A stretch of DNA of 64,000 nt, taken from assembly GCA_003868215.1 (NCBI GenBank), contig QWDQ01000038.1:1-64000 (forward strand). Direction: 5' to 3'. The number at the start of each line of letters is the position of its first letter. Position 1 is the first letter of the stretch. The translations under genes and the position numbers were made by a program. This stretch comes from Pseudophaeomoniella oleicola. Its lineage: Eukaryota > Ascomycota > Eurotiomycetes > Phaeomoniellales > Phaeomoniellaceae. Below, one piece after another: positions 1 to 11,798 of the stretch. Under the pieces are notes generated by a model. The model saw only the letters and a list, made by a program, of their open reading frames with translations, did no database searches and had not been told where the DNA came from.

Positions 1-998
1 CTGCCCGCCCTACTTTTGTATTTACCTTGATCCATTAAAAGTTAAAAAAAAATAAAAAGCGAAGTACCCCCCCCCCCCCCCCCCCCCCCTTCCCCCCCCC
101 CTACAAGGTAGAAGTGAATCATTATCCCCCCCCCCCCCCCCCTCTCGGGAGAAGCCCTGACTGAGGAGACATGGCGCTGGGTCAGGCTGGTGACTGACTG
201 ACTGAGCTGGTGATATGGTAAAAAGCAGATAGGTAAGAAGACATTGAAGACGCTCGAAGGCGTTCGCATCTAATTACTTAAGGTACACAGCTTACATTAG
301 GTAGTACGATGTATATCTACTGTATATTAACCTCCCTCATCCAACCAAGAAATTTGGATTTGGTTTGATATATATAATTACTAATTACACAATAAGTTGT
401 ATAAGTTAGAACCCGTCCGTCCAGCTCCGAAATCCCGTCCCCGAAAAGAGCGGAATTCCCTTTCTTTTGGCGCTTATTTCCGCCGACGATGATAATAACT
501 TTGAAGCAACCAACCCACCATGGGCCCTCCTCGCTCTTCTTGCCCTGTACCGGTGGTCCCCGTTGAAATGATATCGCGGGGTGGGCACGTTTCCCTTTCG
601 CAGGTCCGATGTTTTTCATGGACTCGTAAAGTAATTAGTTAGGAGGGTTTATCTAGGGACGAGACCTGAGGGTGTGAGTATCGTGGGAATATCGGGTACT
701 GGCGAGATTGGGGAGATGGAGACCTTTTCGTATTTGTATATACATACAATTCCGTTCTTGTTGTTTTGGTAAATGTTTTTGAGACTTTCGTAAGCTTTCT
801 ATCTTGTTGTACTCTTGCAGGTTCTTTTGCTGAGGCTCCTAAGTGAAAAAGGAGGAGAACAGTGAGTCGCACGGTATCTATACCTTCGTTGCTGCTGCGG
901 GAATAGGGAGTTGTGTATATATATACGCCGAAAGAGAAGAACGAGAGAGAAAGGGGATAGATCGATAGACCGGATAGTTGAAAGGCGGGCTTGCAGTC
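1..998. other. Left-edge intergenic region and amidase upstream region
   Basis: No gene is recognised here. The first 150 bases hold long C runs (listed separately). The rest is AT-leaning intergenic DNA with short TATA-like stretches (around 369-376 and 735-745) and ends in the leader of the amidase gene at 999. Short open frames on the minus strand have no recognisable domain and no intron-linked continuation. Confidence 0.6.
67..142. repeat. Poly-C microsatellite tracts
   Basis: Three uninterrupted C runs lie close together: about 23 C (67-89), about 10 C (92-101) and about 17 C (126-142), broken by TT and by a short unique spacer. The minus strand is therefore G-rich with several long G runs, which could fold as a G-quadruplex. 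The run lengths may be assembly artefacts. Confidence 0.85.
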
Positions 999-2769
999 AT
1001 GTCGATTGTCACCTTGTCTGCTGATGCGTATGCGTTCTCCCTTCGCTCCCCTTTTGTGTTCTGTCTCGTTTCCTTCGATCATCTTCTTTGTAACTTTCTT
1101 CGGCATCTCAGGATTTCATATACTAACTGGTCTCAAGCAACTCGACGGTAACGGCGTCTGATATCCAAGATCTCTGCTCTTCAGCAGGAATCAAAATCCC
1201 TGATGATCACGTTGAAGATTTCCGTACCTTGATCGCGGGTCTGGATCACTGTGCGAAGCATGTGCTTGATTTGGAGGATTACTATCCCAAGGTCGATCTC
1301 AATCTCTATCCTCGGTCGGATATTGCAATTCCTCGCTATGAGGATAGTGACCGAGGAGGTTGGGCTACGAGGGCTACTGTGAAATGCACCAAACCGACTT
1401 CATCTCTTTTGGCTGGTAAGACCTTTGCCCTGAAGGACAATATCGCGCTTGCGGGTGTGAGATGTACGAACGGGAATGCAGCTGTAGACTGGACGCCGGA
1501 GGTTGACGCGACGGTTGTTACGAGGATCCTGGACGCCGGGGGTATCATTAAGGGGAAAGCTACCTGCGAGAACAACTGCTTTGGAGCCGTGTCGGACACA
1601 AGTATCACTGGTCCTGTACACAATCCTTGGGCCGATGGGTACAGCACGGGCGGCAGTTCGAGTGGGAGTGCCAGGTTGGTGGCAAGCGGGCAAGTTGATA
1701 TGGCAATTGGTGCGGATCAGGGAGGAAGCATCCGATTGCCTAGCTCGAACTGTGGCTTAGTTGGCTTGAAACCAACATGGGGGCTGGTGCCCTACACAGG
1801 GATAATCAGCCTGGAGGCAACGATTGACCATGTCGGGCCAATGACTAAGAATGTCAAGGATACAGCGCTGCTGATGGACGTATTAGCCGGGGCCGATGGC
1901 TTGGACGACAGGATTCCCTTTAGCGTCAAGGTCGGGGACGTCAAATATTCTGAGGGAGTCGACGAGCACCTGCGAAAAGACAAAGCGGAGCAATTGAAGG
2001 GTCTGAGGATTGGTATACTTGAGGAAGGATTTCAAGACCCCAAGCAGGATCCTAACGTCGAGAAATTGATACGACAGGCCGCAGGAAAATTCAAGGCATT
2101 AGGCGCTGACGTGCAGTCGTGTACGATACCTCTACACAAAGATGCTGGTGTTATATGGGCCTGTGCATTGCCCATTGCCGGTACTCGGCAGGGTATCCTC
2201 GGTGATATGACAGGTATGAGAAAGCGAAACATAAACAGTCATTCGCTAATAGTCAAACAGGACGAAGGCAGATGTTCATGACCGACAGAATTGCCAAAAA
2301 CAATGGACAGAAGCTCACGCAAGCAGCATTTGATGCCCTCGGTGCAGGCGGCGAGAACATCTACCTTCGTGGTTTGTACCTTGAGACAAAATACGGTCCT
2401 TCATTACATGCAAAGACCATGAACATCTTGAGAAAGCTCAACGATGACTACGACAAAGCCCTTCAGGAATTCGACGTTCTCATCATGCCAACAATGCCCT
2501 GCCCGCCTGTCAAATTGCTCAGTGCATGGAACGAAGGGAAGCCATTGGAACGACTCATTAGGACGACGGGAGTGTCAACGAACACGGCACCTTTCAACAG
2601 CACAGGGCATCCAGGCCTGAATTTACCAGTGGGATTCGTACCAGCTCAGGATGATGAGAAAGTCAAGCTGCCGGCCGGTATGCAATTAATTGGGAGGAAA
2701 TATGAAGACCTGACCCTGCTGAAGGTTGCTTCAAGCTGGGAAGCTTCATATAACTGGAAGCAGTTTTGA
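999..2769 (+). CDS. Amidase, amidase-signature family
   Basis: The enzyme is predicted to hydrolyse an amide bond; the substrate cannot be read from sequence. I read three exons, 999-1027, 1138-2213 and 2261-2769, giving 537 residues. Intron 1 (1028-1137) has a GTATGC donor and a CTAAC branch site; intron 2 is 47 bp. The amidase-signature Ser-cisSer-Lys triad is visible: Lys in FALKDN (about residue 109), cis-Ser in GGSSSG (about 183) and the nucleophile Ser in GGSIR (about 207), followed by GLVGLKPTWG. The 29-nt first exon supplies the only nearby ATG that splices in frame into the conserved N-terminal helix. No signal peptide is seen, so it is probably cytosolic. Fungal members include acetamidase-like and indoleacetamide hydrolase-like enzymes, and I cannot choose between them. 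Confidence 0.88.
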
Positions 2770-3384
2770 CTTCACTACCCATACTAGATCATGATCCAAT
2801 GCTAACATTTGCTGGCCCTTGGATCATGATACTCAATGGTTATAGAGGAATGTATAGAGAAGGCCCATTGATAGAAGATAGACAATGGTAATGAAGCCAC
2901 GTAACGCCTCAAGTGGTCTCCAGATGTATGGGGTAAGTTCCACAACGCCGCTCTTGTGGCCGTCATGCAGCATAAAACACAACAGTGTCTGATCAAGATA
3001 GGCAATGAAGTTGTTGATGATATACTGGCCCTTCGTGTGCCGTGAGAATGAATTATTCCGTTACCTTGCGCAGTAACTTAGAGATGTCTCTCCCGGAGAC
3101 AATTACGGCATTGTGGGGAAGCAAGGGCAATAGTCAAGCAGCAACCCCAGAGGCAGAGGCGCGGTACTCCGCATAGTCTTGTATGAATGAAGCAGATCTA
3201 AACATCGTGTGTACATTGGCAATGCCCGTGTGCGATGCGATGAAGTTGCTTCCCAATATGCGCTTCACCTCATGAGCTGTGAGATGCCAACCTCTTTGGG
3301 TCTGCAAACTTCATTTCTCTCTATGCCGTCAACTCTCGAAATCATTGATGCGACATCAGCTAAACTCTCCTACGAGCCGACTCG
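2770..3384. other. Intergenic, amidase to RAD57
   Basis: This is the amidase 3' region and the RAD57 upstream region. I see no domain-bearing frame and no RNA gene. Confidence 0.6.
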
Positions 3385-4730
3385 ATGACAGACTTGCTTC
3401 ATGTCTTGCCCAACTTCCCAACAGGCGCATATACACATCTTCTACCGTCTTTAGAGAAGAATCTGATAACGACGTCGGATCTACTTACGCTGGATGCGCT
3501 AGATATAGCTAAGAGGGCTCAATTACCCATTCTGGACATCCGTCGCCTTGTTGGACACATTGTTGATAACCTTCGACAAGACTTGAATATCGTGATACCT
3601 GAGTATCAAGCCACTGATGACATAGTTCCTAAGGATGGAGAAAGCAGACCTGGTCATAAAGGAGGGAAAGTTGGCTCCCTGACAGAGCGGAATACCATCA
3701 GTTTCCTTGATCCAGTGCTCGACAATGCGCTGAGAGGAGGGATATCCACGGGCTATGTCACTGAGATAACAGGCGAGAGGTGTGGCAGTGCCCTCAACTC
3801 TTTTCTTCCAAATTTACTAACTGCGACAGCGGGGTTGGAAAGACTCAGTTCCTCCTAACCTTACTTCTCTCAGTACAGTTACCCCCACCTCAAGGACTCG
3901 GTCGGTCCAGTATCTATATTTCGAGCGAGGCACCTCTCTCAACCAAACGTCTAGCCCAAATACTACAATGTAGCGAGGCATTGAGCAGCCTCACTGAAGG
4001 GAAGCCAAAGCTCCAGGATGTGAGATCTGTGCCTTGTGGAGACCTTGAAACACAGGACCACATTCTCGAGTACCAGCTACCAGTAGCCGTTGACGAGTAT
4101 AATGTTGGATTGGTAGTTCTTGACTCAGTAGCAGCCAACTATCGGGCGGAGCAGGCATCCTCTGTGCCTAAAGATCTTGCCGATAGGGCCAGAAGACTGG
4201 CAAAACTTGGCCACCTGTTAAGAAGACTTGCCGTGGAAAAGGACATTGCGGTTGTCGTGGCCAACCAGGTTTCAGACCGCCTCGACAGCAACATCATTAG
4301 GAACCCGCATATGAGTTCTTCACAGATCCAGTCATCATCGCCTTTGCCATCATCTCCAGCCACACTACTATCTCAGCAAGCTGCGATTGAGGATCCAATC
4401 CTAAGCTTAGACCACCAACAACGATTTTTCACCGGCTGGGGAGATGAAACTACTTGGACTCCCAGCATGAAGACTCCTGCGCTTGGACTTGGGTGGTCGA
4501 ACCAGGTCTCGTGTCGGATCGCCCTGAAGATGGATAGAAAACAAAACCATGAACCTCTGGTTTTGGCGGATCCTAATGGTGAGATGGTAGGTGGTAACAT
4601 TTGGTCAGACACGAAATCACAGCGATATATGAAAGTCGTTTTTGCACCGTGGGCTCCTAGATCTGAGGGCCCAGACGGCGTTACATATGAGATCACCATG
4701 GAAGGGATCCGTGGTGTTGGTAACCGGTAG
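3385..4730 (+). CDS. rad57: DNA repair protein Rad57 (RecA-fold Rad51 paralogue)
   Basis: Rad57 works with Rad55 to promote Rad51 filament assembly in homologous recombination. Exons are 3385-3779 and 3830-4730 (431 residues). The 50-bp intron, with a TTTACTAAC branch site, falls inside the Walker A codons, and splicing restores GESGVGKTQ at about residues 130-138. Before it lie a RecA-paralogue N-terminal region (MTDLLHVLPNFP...) and GGISTGYVTEIT. Walker B is the hydrophobic stretch NVGLVVLDSVAANYRAE, followed by VVVANQVSDR, the L2-like region typical of the family. The C-terminal part contains a Ser-rich insert and a conserved GLGWSNQVSCRIAL segment. The ATG at 3385 directly precedes the conserved N-terminus. 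XRCC3-like naming is possible, but the overall pattern fits fungal Rad57 best. Confidence 0.88.
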
Positions 4731-5462
4731 CCTTCATATCAAATATAAGCATAACTGGCATGACCGCCACAAATAAACTTAAGTTGAGTAGGAAAAGGGG
4801 CAGAGGTCGAATATCGGTGTTGCTGAGGTCCTGTAGGCATAAACACTGTCGTGTCTGTAACGTAGGCTCTTCGACACAAGATGATCAATGCAAAGACATA
4901 CAACAAGGACCAGCGCATCCACATCTGGATACAAGTCAAAGCTATTACTTTGAAGCATATTCGAGTGCTTCGGCACAGCAAGTCTTTTCGCTGATCTTTG
5001 CGGGGGATATCCACCCTGATGATCGGTCGCTCGTCAGTCACCGAGTCGCTCTGGTCCTCCTCCCGGCACACGGCACGATCAGAATTATGTTGCCAAGCAA
5101 ACCAGGCGAATCTACTGCGTAGTGGTCCTATCTCATGAATGTGCACCGTAAGATCTGGTCGCCTCAATGAATATCATACCATAGTATTCTTGTACTGTGC
5201 CTGTCATGACCAGAGGCGCCAATGGCACAGGAGCACAATTTCTTGGAGACCTGCGTAAGCACTAATCATGACAGTTAATACGAGTAGAGGATGTCTGAGC
5301 GCCTCAATCATTGCATCATTGCTTGTGGCCGGAAGCAACATTTTAGGTCTGCAACCGAGCACGCCGCATCTCTTGGCTTTCTCGGAGCAAATGACGGCCA
5401 CTCTCAGATCGTCGTGACTTTTGCTGTCCGGGTCTTCGGTTTGAGCTAGGGTTTGTAGTACA

Positions 5463-5474
5463 TACTACGTAGTA
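5463..5474. repeat. 12-bp palindrome TACTACGTAGTA, copy 1
   Basis: A perfect inverted repeat preceded by GTACA, sitting in non-coding DNA. The same 12-mer recurs at 28739-28750 and 48460-48471. It could be a protein-binding site or a scar of an old element. Confidence 0.6.
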
Positions 5475-6504
5475 GTAGAGGGAAAGAAGGGTGCGCTATG
5501 ATGATTCCGATGAAAGGCCGGCGAGTTCGGATTTTGGAGAGAGAATCAATCATTGACTCGCGTCCTTACGACAGCTAAGCGAATGGGCGGGGTTCGCGGC
5601 ATCTTTCGGTAACATCGTTGGATTCCTGATAGTCCAGTACCCTAGGTTCATAGCGAGATAGGTAGGCACATGCCCTAAGGTGAGTAAAAGCAGAAACGTT
5701 TCATCTCATATCACGATTCACAACTCCCCCAGTCCCTACTTTACCACGTAGTAGGCAGCACACTGGTTATTGGCCAGGTCGAGCGGCAGTAGTTAGTTAT
5801 ATCGCTGCAAGGATTAGATTGGATGTCTGCATACGGAAGGAAGCTGCTTGGATGAGACATTGTGTGAACTGATTCTAGGGAAGGTCCCTGTAAGGTATGG
5901 AGTGTGTCGTGAAGGGCAGGGGGTAGGTAAATCCTAGGTACATAGATAATTACTGCTAAGTTACTATAGGGAAAGACGACGAGACGAGACGAGGAGAGCC
6001 TGGCCAAGCGAAGGGATTGATAAAAGTGGCTCATTGGCGCTAAAATCGAAGGAAAAAAAGATGAGACGAAAGACGAAAACGAAAAATGGTAAGAGAGCAC
6101 GCGACCATCTCCTTTCAGGGTATAAGGTAGGTATGGGTACGCGTATGAGTTTCGTTACAGTACAAAGGACATAACATCAGATGGCTGTGCTGTGATTGAG
6201 ATTGGGACACTCACAGAAGCAGTGTTTTGACGGTCATGTTATATATTGATATTCGCGCAAATGTTAGTCATACTCAGATCAGAAACATCTGATTCACTGA
6301 TGCCGAGACTACCTACAAGTCAGATAGAAAATCACTGATGCTGGAATTCAAAGATGCTCTCCCTACAGGTACCTCATTATCTTCTACCGGCACTAACGTA
6401 CAGTAATTGACTTACCGTACCAGGTCCCTGGACTACTGTAGCCCTTCCTTGGCTTCCGAAGGTATGACGCTAAAAAGTCACCGGTACTTTGCCATAGTGA
6501 CAAC

Positions 6505-6556
6505 GAGCCCAATGAGCCCAATGAGCCCAATGAGCCCAATGAGCCCAACGAGCCCC
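6505..6556. repeat. 9-bp minisatellite (GAGCCCAAT)n
   Basis: Five 9-bp units plus a partial sixth lie in direct tandem; unit 5 ends in AAC instead of AAT. The region is intergenic. The unit is a multiple of three, so the minus strand reads as a Gly-Ser-Leu repeat, but no gene surrounds it. Confidence 0.8.
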
Positions 6557-7049
6557 AGCCCATAATCTCACCAGCAAAGCAGCAAATTCCTCCGTCTAAC
6601 ATTCGTTTTCGGGAAAGGTCTATCGCCAGTCTTTGCCCTTGCGCATGTTGGATAAGATGGGACTAAACTATGGCACCTTAGCCGTTCATCCATCATCAGT
6701 AAAGGATATTCCAGAGCCCCGAGGTGCTTCTTACCTTGCCCTTGACTTATCCCCGATTACGCCTATGCCCGCTCTTCCCGAATGCCGGCGTTGTGTCAAT
6801 CAGTACATTCTTGCATTCCACCCATACCTTTTTTCCTGGCTCTGTGAACTCTCTTTGATCCGTCTTTCTGTCTTCCACTTACTACAGTGTGCTTTCACTC
6901 GCTGCCGCCAGGGACACGTACCGAAGAATTATCGTTACTGTCGTGTGACTCTGATTCTCTAGTCAGACCGGCCGTGTCATCTACGGTGAAGTACATACCC
7001 AAGGCAGCAGCAGTATGCAATCCCTGCAAAGTGATCTACAACCCTCATC

Positions 7050-8024
7050 ATGACCCTACCCAACCGCCTGGGAGCCAGCACCTGGAATCGATCATTGCCA
7101 ATCCTGTTGCTCCTCTCCATGCTCGTTATTGCTGCGCCACCCCAGCCGATAACGACGTCGTTGCCAGAGGGGACTACCCCAACGCAGTCCGACGAACCTC
7201 AGCCTTCCCCGACCGCTCCAGTCGATCCGTTAGAGCCGTTCAAGTACTTTCATGAGCCTGGCCGTGATGACATACTTGGTCATTACGACACGCGGTACTT
7301 CCACGGCGTGGTCTCGTATGAAGAAAGAACTGAGACGCTCACCCATATGATCCGCTCGTATCTGGAGACGTTCCGTGCAATCGGATTGGAAACTTGGATC
7401 GCTCATGGGACATTGCTCGGATGGTGGTGGAATGGAAAGGTATGCGTGATGAGGTTTCGCATGCGCAGCAGTAACTGACTACTCTAGATGTTACCCTGGG
7501 ATTGGGATGTGGATACGCAGGTGTCTGGCGCAACCTTACTCTATATGGCGGACCATTTCAATCGAACTCATCATCACTATAATTCCACGGAAGACGGCTT
7601 CGAACGGACCTACCTTCTCGATATAAATCCACATGCGCGACAACGAGATCGCGGCGACGGCGCAAATATCATTGACGCGAGATGGATCGATACTGTCAAT
7701 GGGCTGTACATTGATATTACTGGATTGAGTGAATTGCATCCGGATACTCAACCAGGCGTCTGGAGCTGCAAAAACTTTCACAGCTATAAAACGATTGATC
7801 TGTACCCTATGAGAGAAAGTATGTACGAGGGGGTTCCCGCCCGCATCCCTTACGCGTACGACAAGATTCTCATTGAAGAATATCAACAGAAAGCGCTGGT
7901 CGCAGAGGCATTCGCAGGGTATGTTCTGCACCCTTTCCAATTGTTCGCTGGCTGACAGACTATTCACAGGCATAGATGGGATGGAGATCAAAAGCTGTGG
8001 ATGAAGATGGCCGAGGGCGAGTGA
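7050..8024 (+). CDS. LicD-family protein, Mnn4-like
   Basis: LicD-fold proteins transfer phosphorylated groups onto glycans. Fungal Mnn4-type members are needed for mannosylphosphate addition to N- and O-glycans in the Golgi or cell wall route. Exons are 7050-7439, 7488-7918 and 7970-8024 (291 residues). An N-terminal hydrophobic stretch (SLPILLLLSMLVIAA) is a signal peptide or membrane anchor. The catalytic-type core is ETWIAHGTLLGWWWNGK, spliced to MLPWDWDVDTQV with its acidic DWDxD metal site, and then YLLDINP and a conserved C-terminal RESMYEGVPARIPYAYD segment. It is compact: the Lys/Glu-rich tail of yeast Mnn4 is absent. The start is the first ATG before the hydrophobic segment. The substrate is inferred from family only. 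Confidence 0.85.
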
Positions 8025-8668
8025 CCAGATTCATAGACTTACCAAGGGAAATGGCGATGAGAATCTTATAGAAAGCCGGACGCCCTTGGGGGCTGCAGCG
8101 TTCAGCCTTGATAGAATTGGGCATCGTCAGGCAGTGCGTCCTGTCGGTGGCAGGTTTTGATGATGTTCATGTCCCTGTTATGCATTTCTTTCGTTTTGAT
8201 ACCCCATCCATTGATACAATACTCTAGAAGACTACCTAATGCCCGTGTATCCCACGGTGACCATGTCCCCAATCTTGAACAAAAAAGGACATAAGATTCG
8301 AGCAGTGTAACATAAAATCGAGTCCCATTGAACTACATGAGAAGAACGGGCCGCGTTGAACTAATTAGTCGGAACCACACCATATGAAGAATGCGTGGTT
8401 GTACTAATTGAGGTGCGTGGTCGTTTGCTATGACGCTGATAATGATGACAAACCATGGTCGCCTTCGCAGAAAGCCGTGGAATAGATGAGGCTCTTTGCG
8501 TATGCATACGGAGGTGGCCCATAGCCAGCCATAAGGAACGGGGTTCTTCTCCACTTCGTCTTTCGTCAGTAATACTCGTGCCATTAACTATCGCACCTGG
8601 AATTCATGAGATATCGCCACCTTTCTCTGACATCTGACCAAAGGTGAGAATCCCCGAGCGCAGCAGAG
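8025..8668. other. Intergenic, LicD gene to metalloprotease gene
   Basis: Nothing beyond flanking 3' and 5' untranslated sequence is visible. Confidence 0.6.
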
Positions 8669-9760
8669 ATGGATTTACAGGATCCAGCGGCATCTGACGA
8701 TATCTCCGGATCGACTCATGACAGCGAGGTCGACGAGGCGGAAGGAATGGAGATCAATATCGCGTTCCATGGGAAGACTATTCAACTCCGAGTACCGGAA
8801 GATGCCACCATCTCGCAGCTTTCGTCAGTGTTCAGCGAGCTACTCGAGGTAGATCCAATGAAACAGAAGATCATGATCGCACCCAAGCCTGGCCTACTCA
8901 AGCACCCATTCCCGGAAACTCCTCTATCTGAAGTGCTTACGCCCAAGTCTAAAATCACTCTGCTCGGGAGCACCAGTAAAGAGATTGATGCGCTCAACAC
9001 AGCCGTGGCAAACAACCGCTTGAAACAGTTGCGAGGTAGATCTGGGCCGGTGAGGTCGGCCACGCCGGCGAAATACAGAGACTGGCGCAAGGTTAAGGAA
9101 GAAGCAGAGTACACATTTCATCTCATTCGCCCGTTGCCGTACTTGCCAAAACCGGAGCGCAGCACACGCTTCTTGGAACGGTTACGAGATGACCCAGGTA
9201 TCAAAGCCGCTATGCGTGCCCACAAATTTTCGGTACCGTTGCTCACTGAGATGAACCCGGCGGAGCATACAACGCATGAGTCACGTACACTGGGGTTAAA
9301 TCGCAACAAGGGCGAGGTCATCGAGCTTCGATTACGGACAGATGCCTATGATGGATATCGAGACTACAAAGTGATTCGCAAGACGTTGTGTCACGAATTG
9401 GCACACTGTGTCTGGGGCGACCACAATCGCAACTTCTGGGACCTCACCAAACAGATCGAGCAAGAAGTCGAAAAGGCGGACTGGAAACACGGTGGCCACC
9501 GGGTCGGTAACGACGAATTCTACAACCCGGCTGACCAGGGCAAAGAAGAGGGCCAACATCTTGATCATGGAGGATGGACCGGCGGAGAATTTGTGCTGGG
9601 CTCGTCGGAAGGAGGTAGTAACCAAACACAGAGCACTGAGGGACTCAGCCGACGGGAAATCCTCGCACGAGCGGCGATGACCCGGATACAAAATCAGAAA
9701 GCGGCCCAGCAAGCGGCTAACAGCAGTCCAAACGAGAAAGATTCTCGTGCTCGGAAATAA
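8669..9760 (+). CDS. UBL-WLM zinc metalloprotease (Wss1/SPRTN-related)
   Basis: A single exon of 363 residues. After an acidic leader, a ubiquitin-like domain (about residues 28-105, starting MEINIAFHGKTIQLRV) is followed by a WLM domain. The zinc-protease motif is HELAHCVWGDH (HExxH plus third His), preceded by the family pattern LRLRTDAYDGYRDY and followed by NFW. WLM proteases of the Wss1 type act in the nucleus on DNA-protein crosslinks and SUMO/ubiquitin-marked proteins. The UBL-WLM arrangement matches the ubiquitin/metalloprotease fusion class known from fission yeast rather than budding-yeast Wss1. The C-terminus (about 300-363) is low-complexity and basic. The ATG at 8669 is the only start that keeps the whole UBL domain. 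Target proteins are not inferable. Confidence 0.88.
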   Translation: MDLQDPAASDDISGSTHDSEVDEAEGMEINIAFHGKTIQLRVPEDATISQLSSVFSELLEVDPMKQKIMIAPKPGLLKHPFPETPLSEVLTPKSKITLLGSTSKEIDALNTAVANNRLKQLRGRSGPVRSATPAKYRDWRKVKEEAEYTFHLIRPLPYLPKPERSTRFLERLRDDPGIKAAMRAHKFSVPLLTEMNPAEHTTHESRTLGLNRNKGEVIELRLRTDAYDGYRDYKVIRKTLCHELAHCVWGDHNRNFWDLTKQIEQEVEKADWKHGGHRVGNDEFYNPADQGKEEGQHLDHGGWTGGEFVLGSSEGGSNQTQSTEGLSRREILARAAMTRIQNQKAAQQAANSSPNEKDSRARK

Positions 9761-11798
9761 AATGCATAGGCTTTCTGGTGTTTCTATTTTCTGTCTTTGA
9801 ACTTCGTTTTCTGGGCATCTATGGGGAGGAGTTCTCAACCGCAAGCGAGTCTAATTACAGCCGAGGCGTTTTGGAAAGGAAGCATTGCATGGCTGGGAAT
9901 TTTCGACATCTGTTGATTCGGATACCTTGCGGTATCTAGATCTTTTGCGAATGCACATATGCCACGAGTATCAAGCGGATTGGTCGCCTTCAACTTTTGC
10001 TCCTCCTTTTTAAAGAAAAGCAATGTAATCCATGTCTCTATTTGGTGGAGGGGTTGGCATGACTGTAGCCAGCATCATTTTGCCATGCGACTTTGATAGG
10101 TACCACGGAGGGTTATGTGAGGCAGTACTGCACATAGCCACGGACACTGGTCCTCCAGTTAGCCTCTGACGATGAACACCAAGTCGCAAACATAGAGACC
10201 AGGAACATCCAAGAATGGTGGATTAGCAGCATCGACTAATTAGTGGCACGGTTGTACAATTTATCCTTTTTCTACTTATAATCCCCTCGCATCAAACCCC
10301 GTGTTGATATTCCAATGATGATTGGAGCATTCCTGTGTCGTGGTTGATGACCACTCGGTGCTTCCTGTTCCTGAATAGATAAGGAGATCCTGTCTGATTT
10401 AGTGGTCCAAGACTACATCCCTGCTTATCCTTTTCTTGGGTATCAAGGAATGGAAGAAAGTCAAAAGAGAAGAGAGCAAGAATAATCCCCCGGTCTTCGA
10501 TGATTCCAGTCCGTGACTCTGGAATATTGTTCATTATGGCTCTGGGGACATTCATCCTGTGGTGGAAATCGGGGCAAGGACCACCGGACACCGAAAGCTG
10601 TAACGTAGCCTAACGGATACATTTGTAGTGGTAACAGCTGGTCGGACTTAGTCGTCGGTATATGGGATTGGAGCGATGCGGAGGCGAATCAAAGGTTTAC
10701 ATTTGGCATATCGTCCATGGTGTATGATACGGTGCTCAGCCTGATGTTTTGTTTGAGAGTACAGGAATGACCAGGTCGGGACAATATTATATGAACAGAG
10801 TACAAAAGAGTTGCTTGCTTGACTTGAAACGTGTGACCTGTTTCTATTCCCTCCTTTTTTCTCGCTACTATGTGATTTCCATTCATCATCATCATCATCA
10901 TCATCAACCAGAAATCGGTACATCATTTTCTCTGACGGACCTTGGTCGATCAAGTGAGATCATCCTTCTGGTACGTTGGTAGTGCTGTTGTATCGTCCAA
11001 CATCACTTGGCACACAAGACTGGCAGTGGTGGTAGAGTCCGACGAAGATTCTGTTTCCTTCTCCTCTATCACTACTACTACGTTATATCTGCATCAGATC
11101 TCCAATTGTTCTTCTCTTCCTTTTTTCCTCTTTTCCTCTGACTATTAATTACTGTACAACGACATCATCGTGCAGCTTTCCCACTCTGCATCTACTACGG
11201 TACTACGCACTACGCACTACGGTAAGTTCCCCACCAAATCCAACCTTTCCAGTCTCAGCATTACTTCGATCGGGTTCAACGGGACCATCTTTCTCTCAAA
11301 CTTCAAGTCAATCCACCTTGAGACCTTGAATAGCCGCAAAAGAAAAAAAGACCCGCAAACAGTAATATTTAGCTGAAGTACCTACGTACCCCGTACAACC
11401 ACTGCGAGAATGGATGTTCCTGCAATTTGACCTGACCGTTCCATTCCATCCCATCCCAAAGCGATCGAGTCACCTGGCTTACCGTTTCCACTATCACCTA
11501 CTACGTACAGTCTCGCCCTGTGGACTTGATCGGTCTTTCAACGATAGAGAATACATTCAGTCATCTCTGATCGATCCCCCGTTCAAGGGTCCTACTTCGG
11601 TCATATTTCTGGCCCTGTCGCTTGTCCTTCGGTCCTTTTTCCGGTCAAGCTTCCAATACGGCAAAGTGGTGACTAACAAACCCTGAGTGGAAACAGTAGC
11701 ACCCCGGAACCGAATAACCGCTAGAAATATTCTGTCATACATAGTTACCAGCTCACGCCATTATCGACTCCTCCCATATATACACCACGTGTGCCTGT
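9761..11798. other. 2.0 kb gap: promoter and long leader of the PFK-2/FBPase-2 gene
   Basis: No protein gene is recognised. The gap contains a (TCA)8 microsatellite and, from about 11040 on, pyrimidine-rich DNA typical of fungal core promoters. A cluster of TACTACG/CACTACG words (11193-11221) runs into a GTAAGT donor-like site at 11222. A 5' UTR intron is possible, but its acceptor cannot be fixed from sequence alone. Confidence 0.5.
10883..10906. repeat. (TCA)8 microsatellite
   Basis: Eight perfect TCA units in intergenic DNA. The minus strand reads as a run of ATG triplets (poly-Met/Asp), which explains spurious small frames there. Confidence 0.85.

Larger units (their letters stand above)
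4731..7049. other. 2.3 kb gene-poor gap
   Basis: No convincing gene is visible. The stretch holds the palindrome at 5463-5474, many TACGTA/TAGGTA words and a 9-bp tandem repeat (6505-6556). The last part is the long leader or promoter of the LicD gene. Short open frames on both strands lack domains, splice partners or coding-like composition. Confidence 0.55.

Noticed and set aside
2767-2790. Readthrough-based peroxisomal tail on the amidase (TGA followed by CTT)
   Set aside because: The extension is only a few codons (LHYPY) and does not end in a peroxisomal signal.
6505-6556. CRISPR-like array
   Set aside because: Direct 9-bp units with no spacers in a eukaryotic nuclear sequence; a plain minisatellite.
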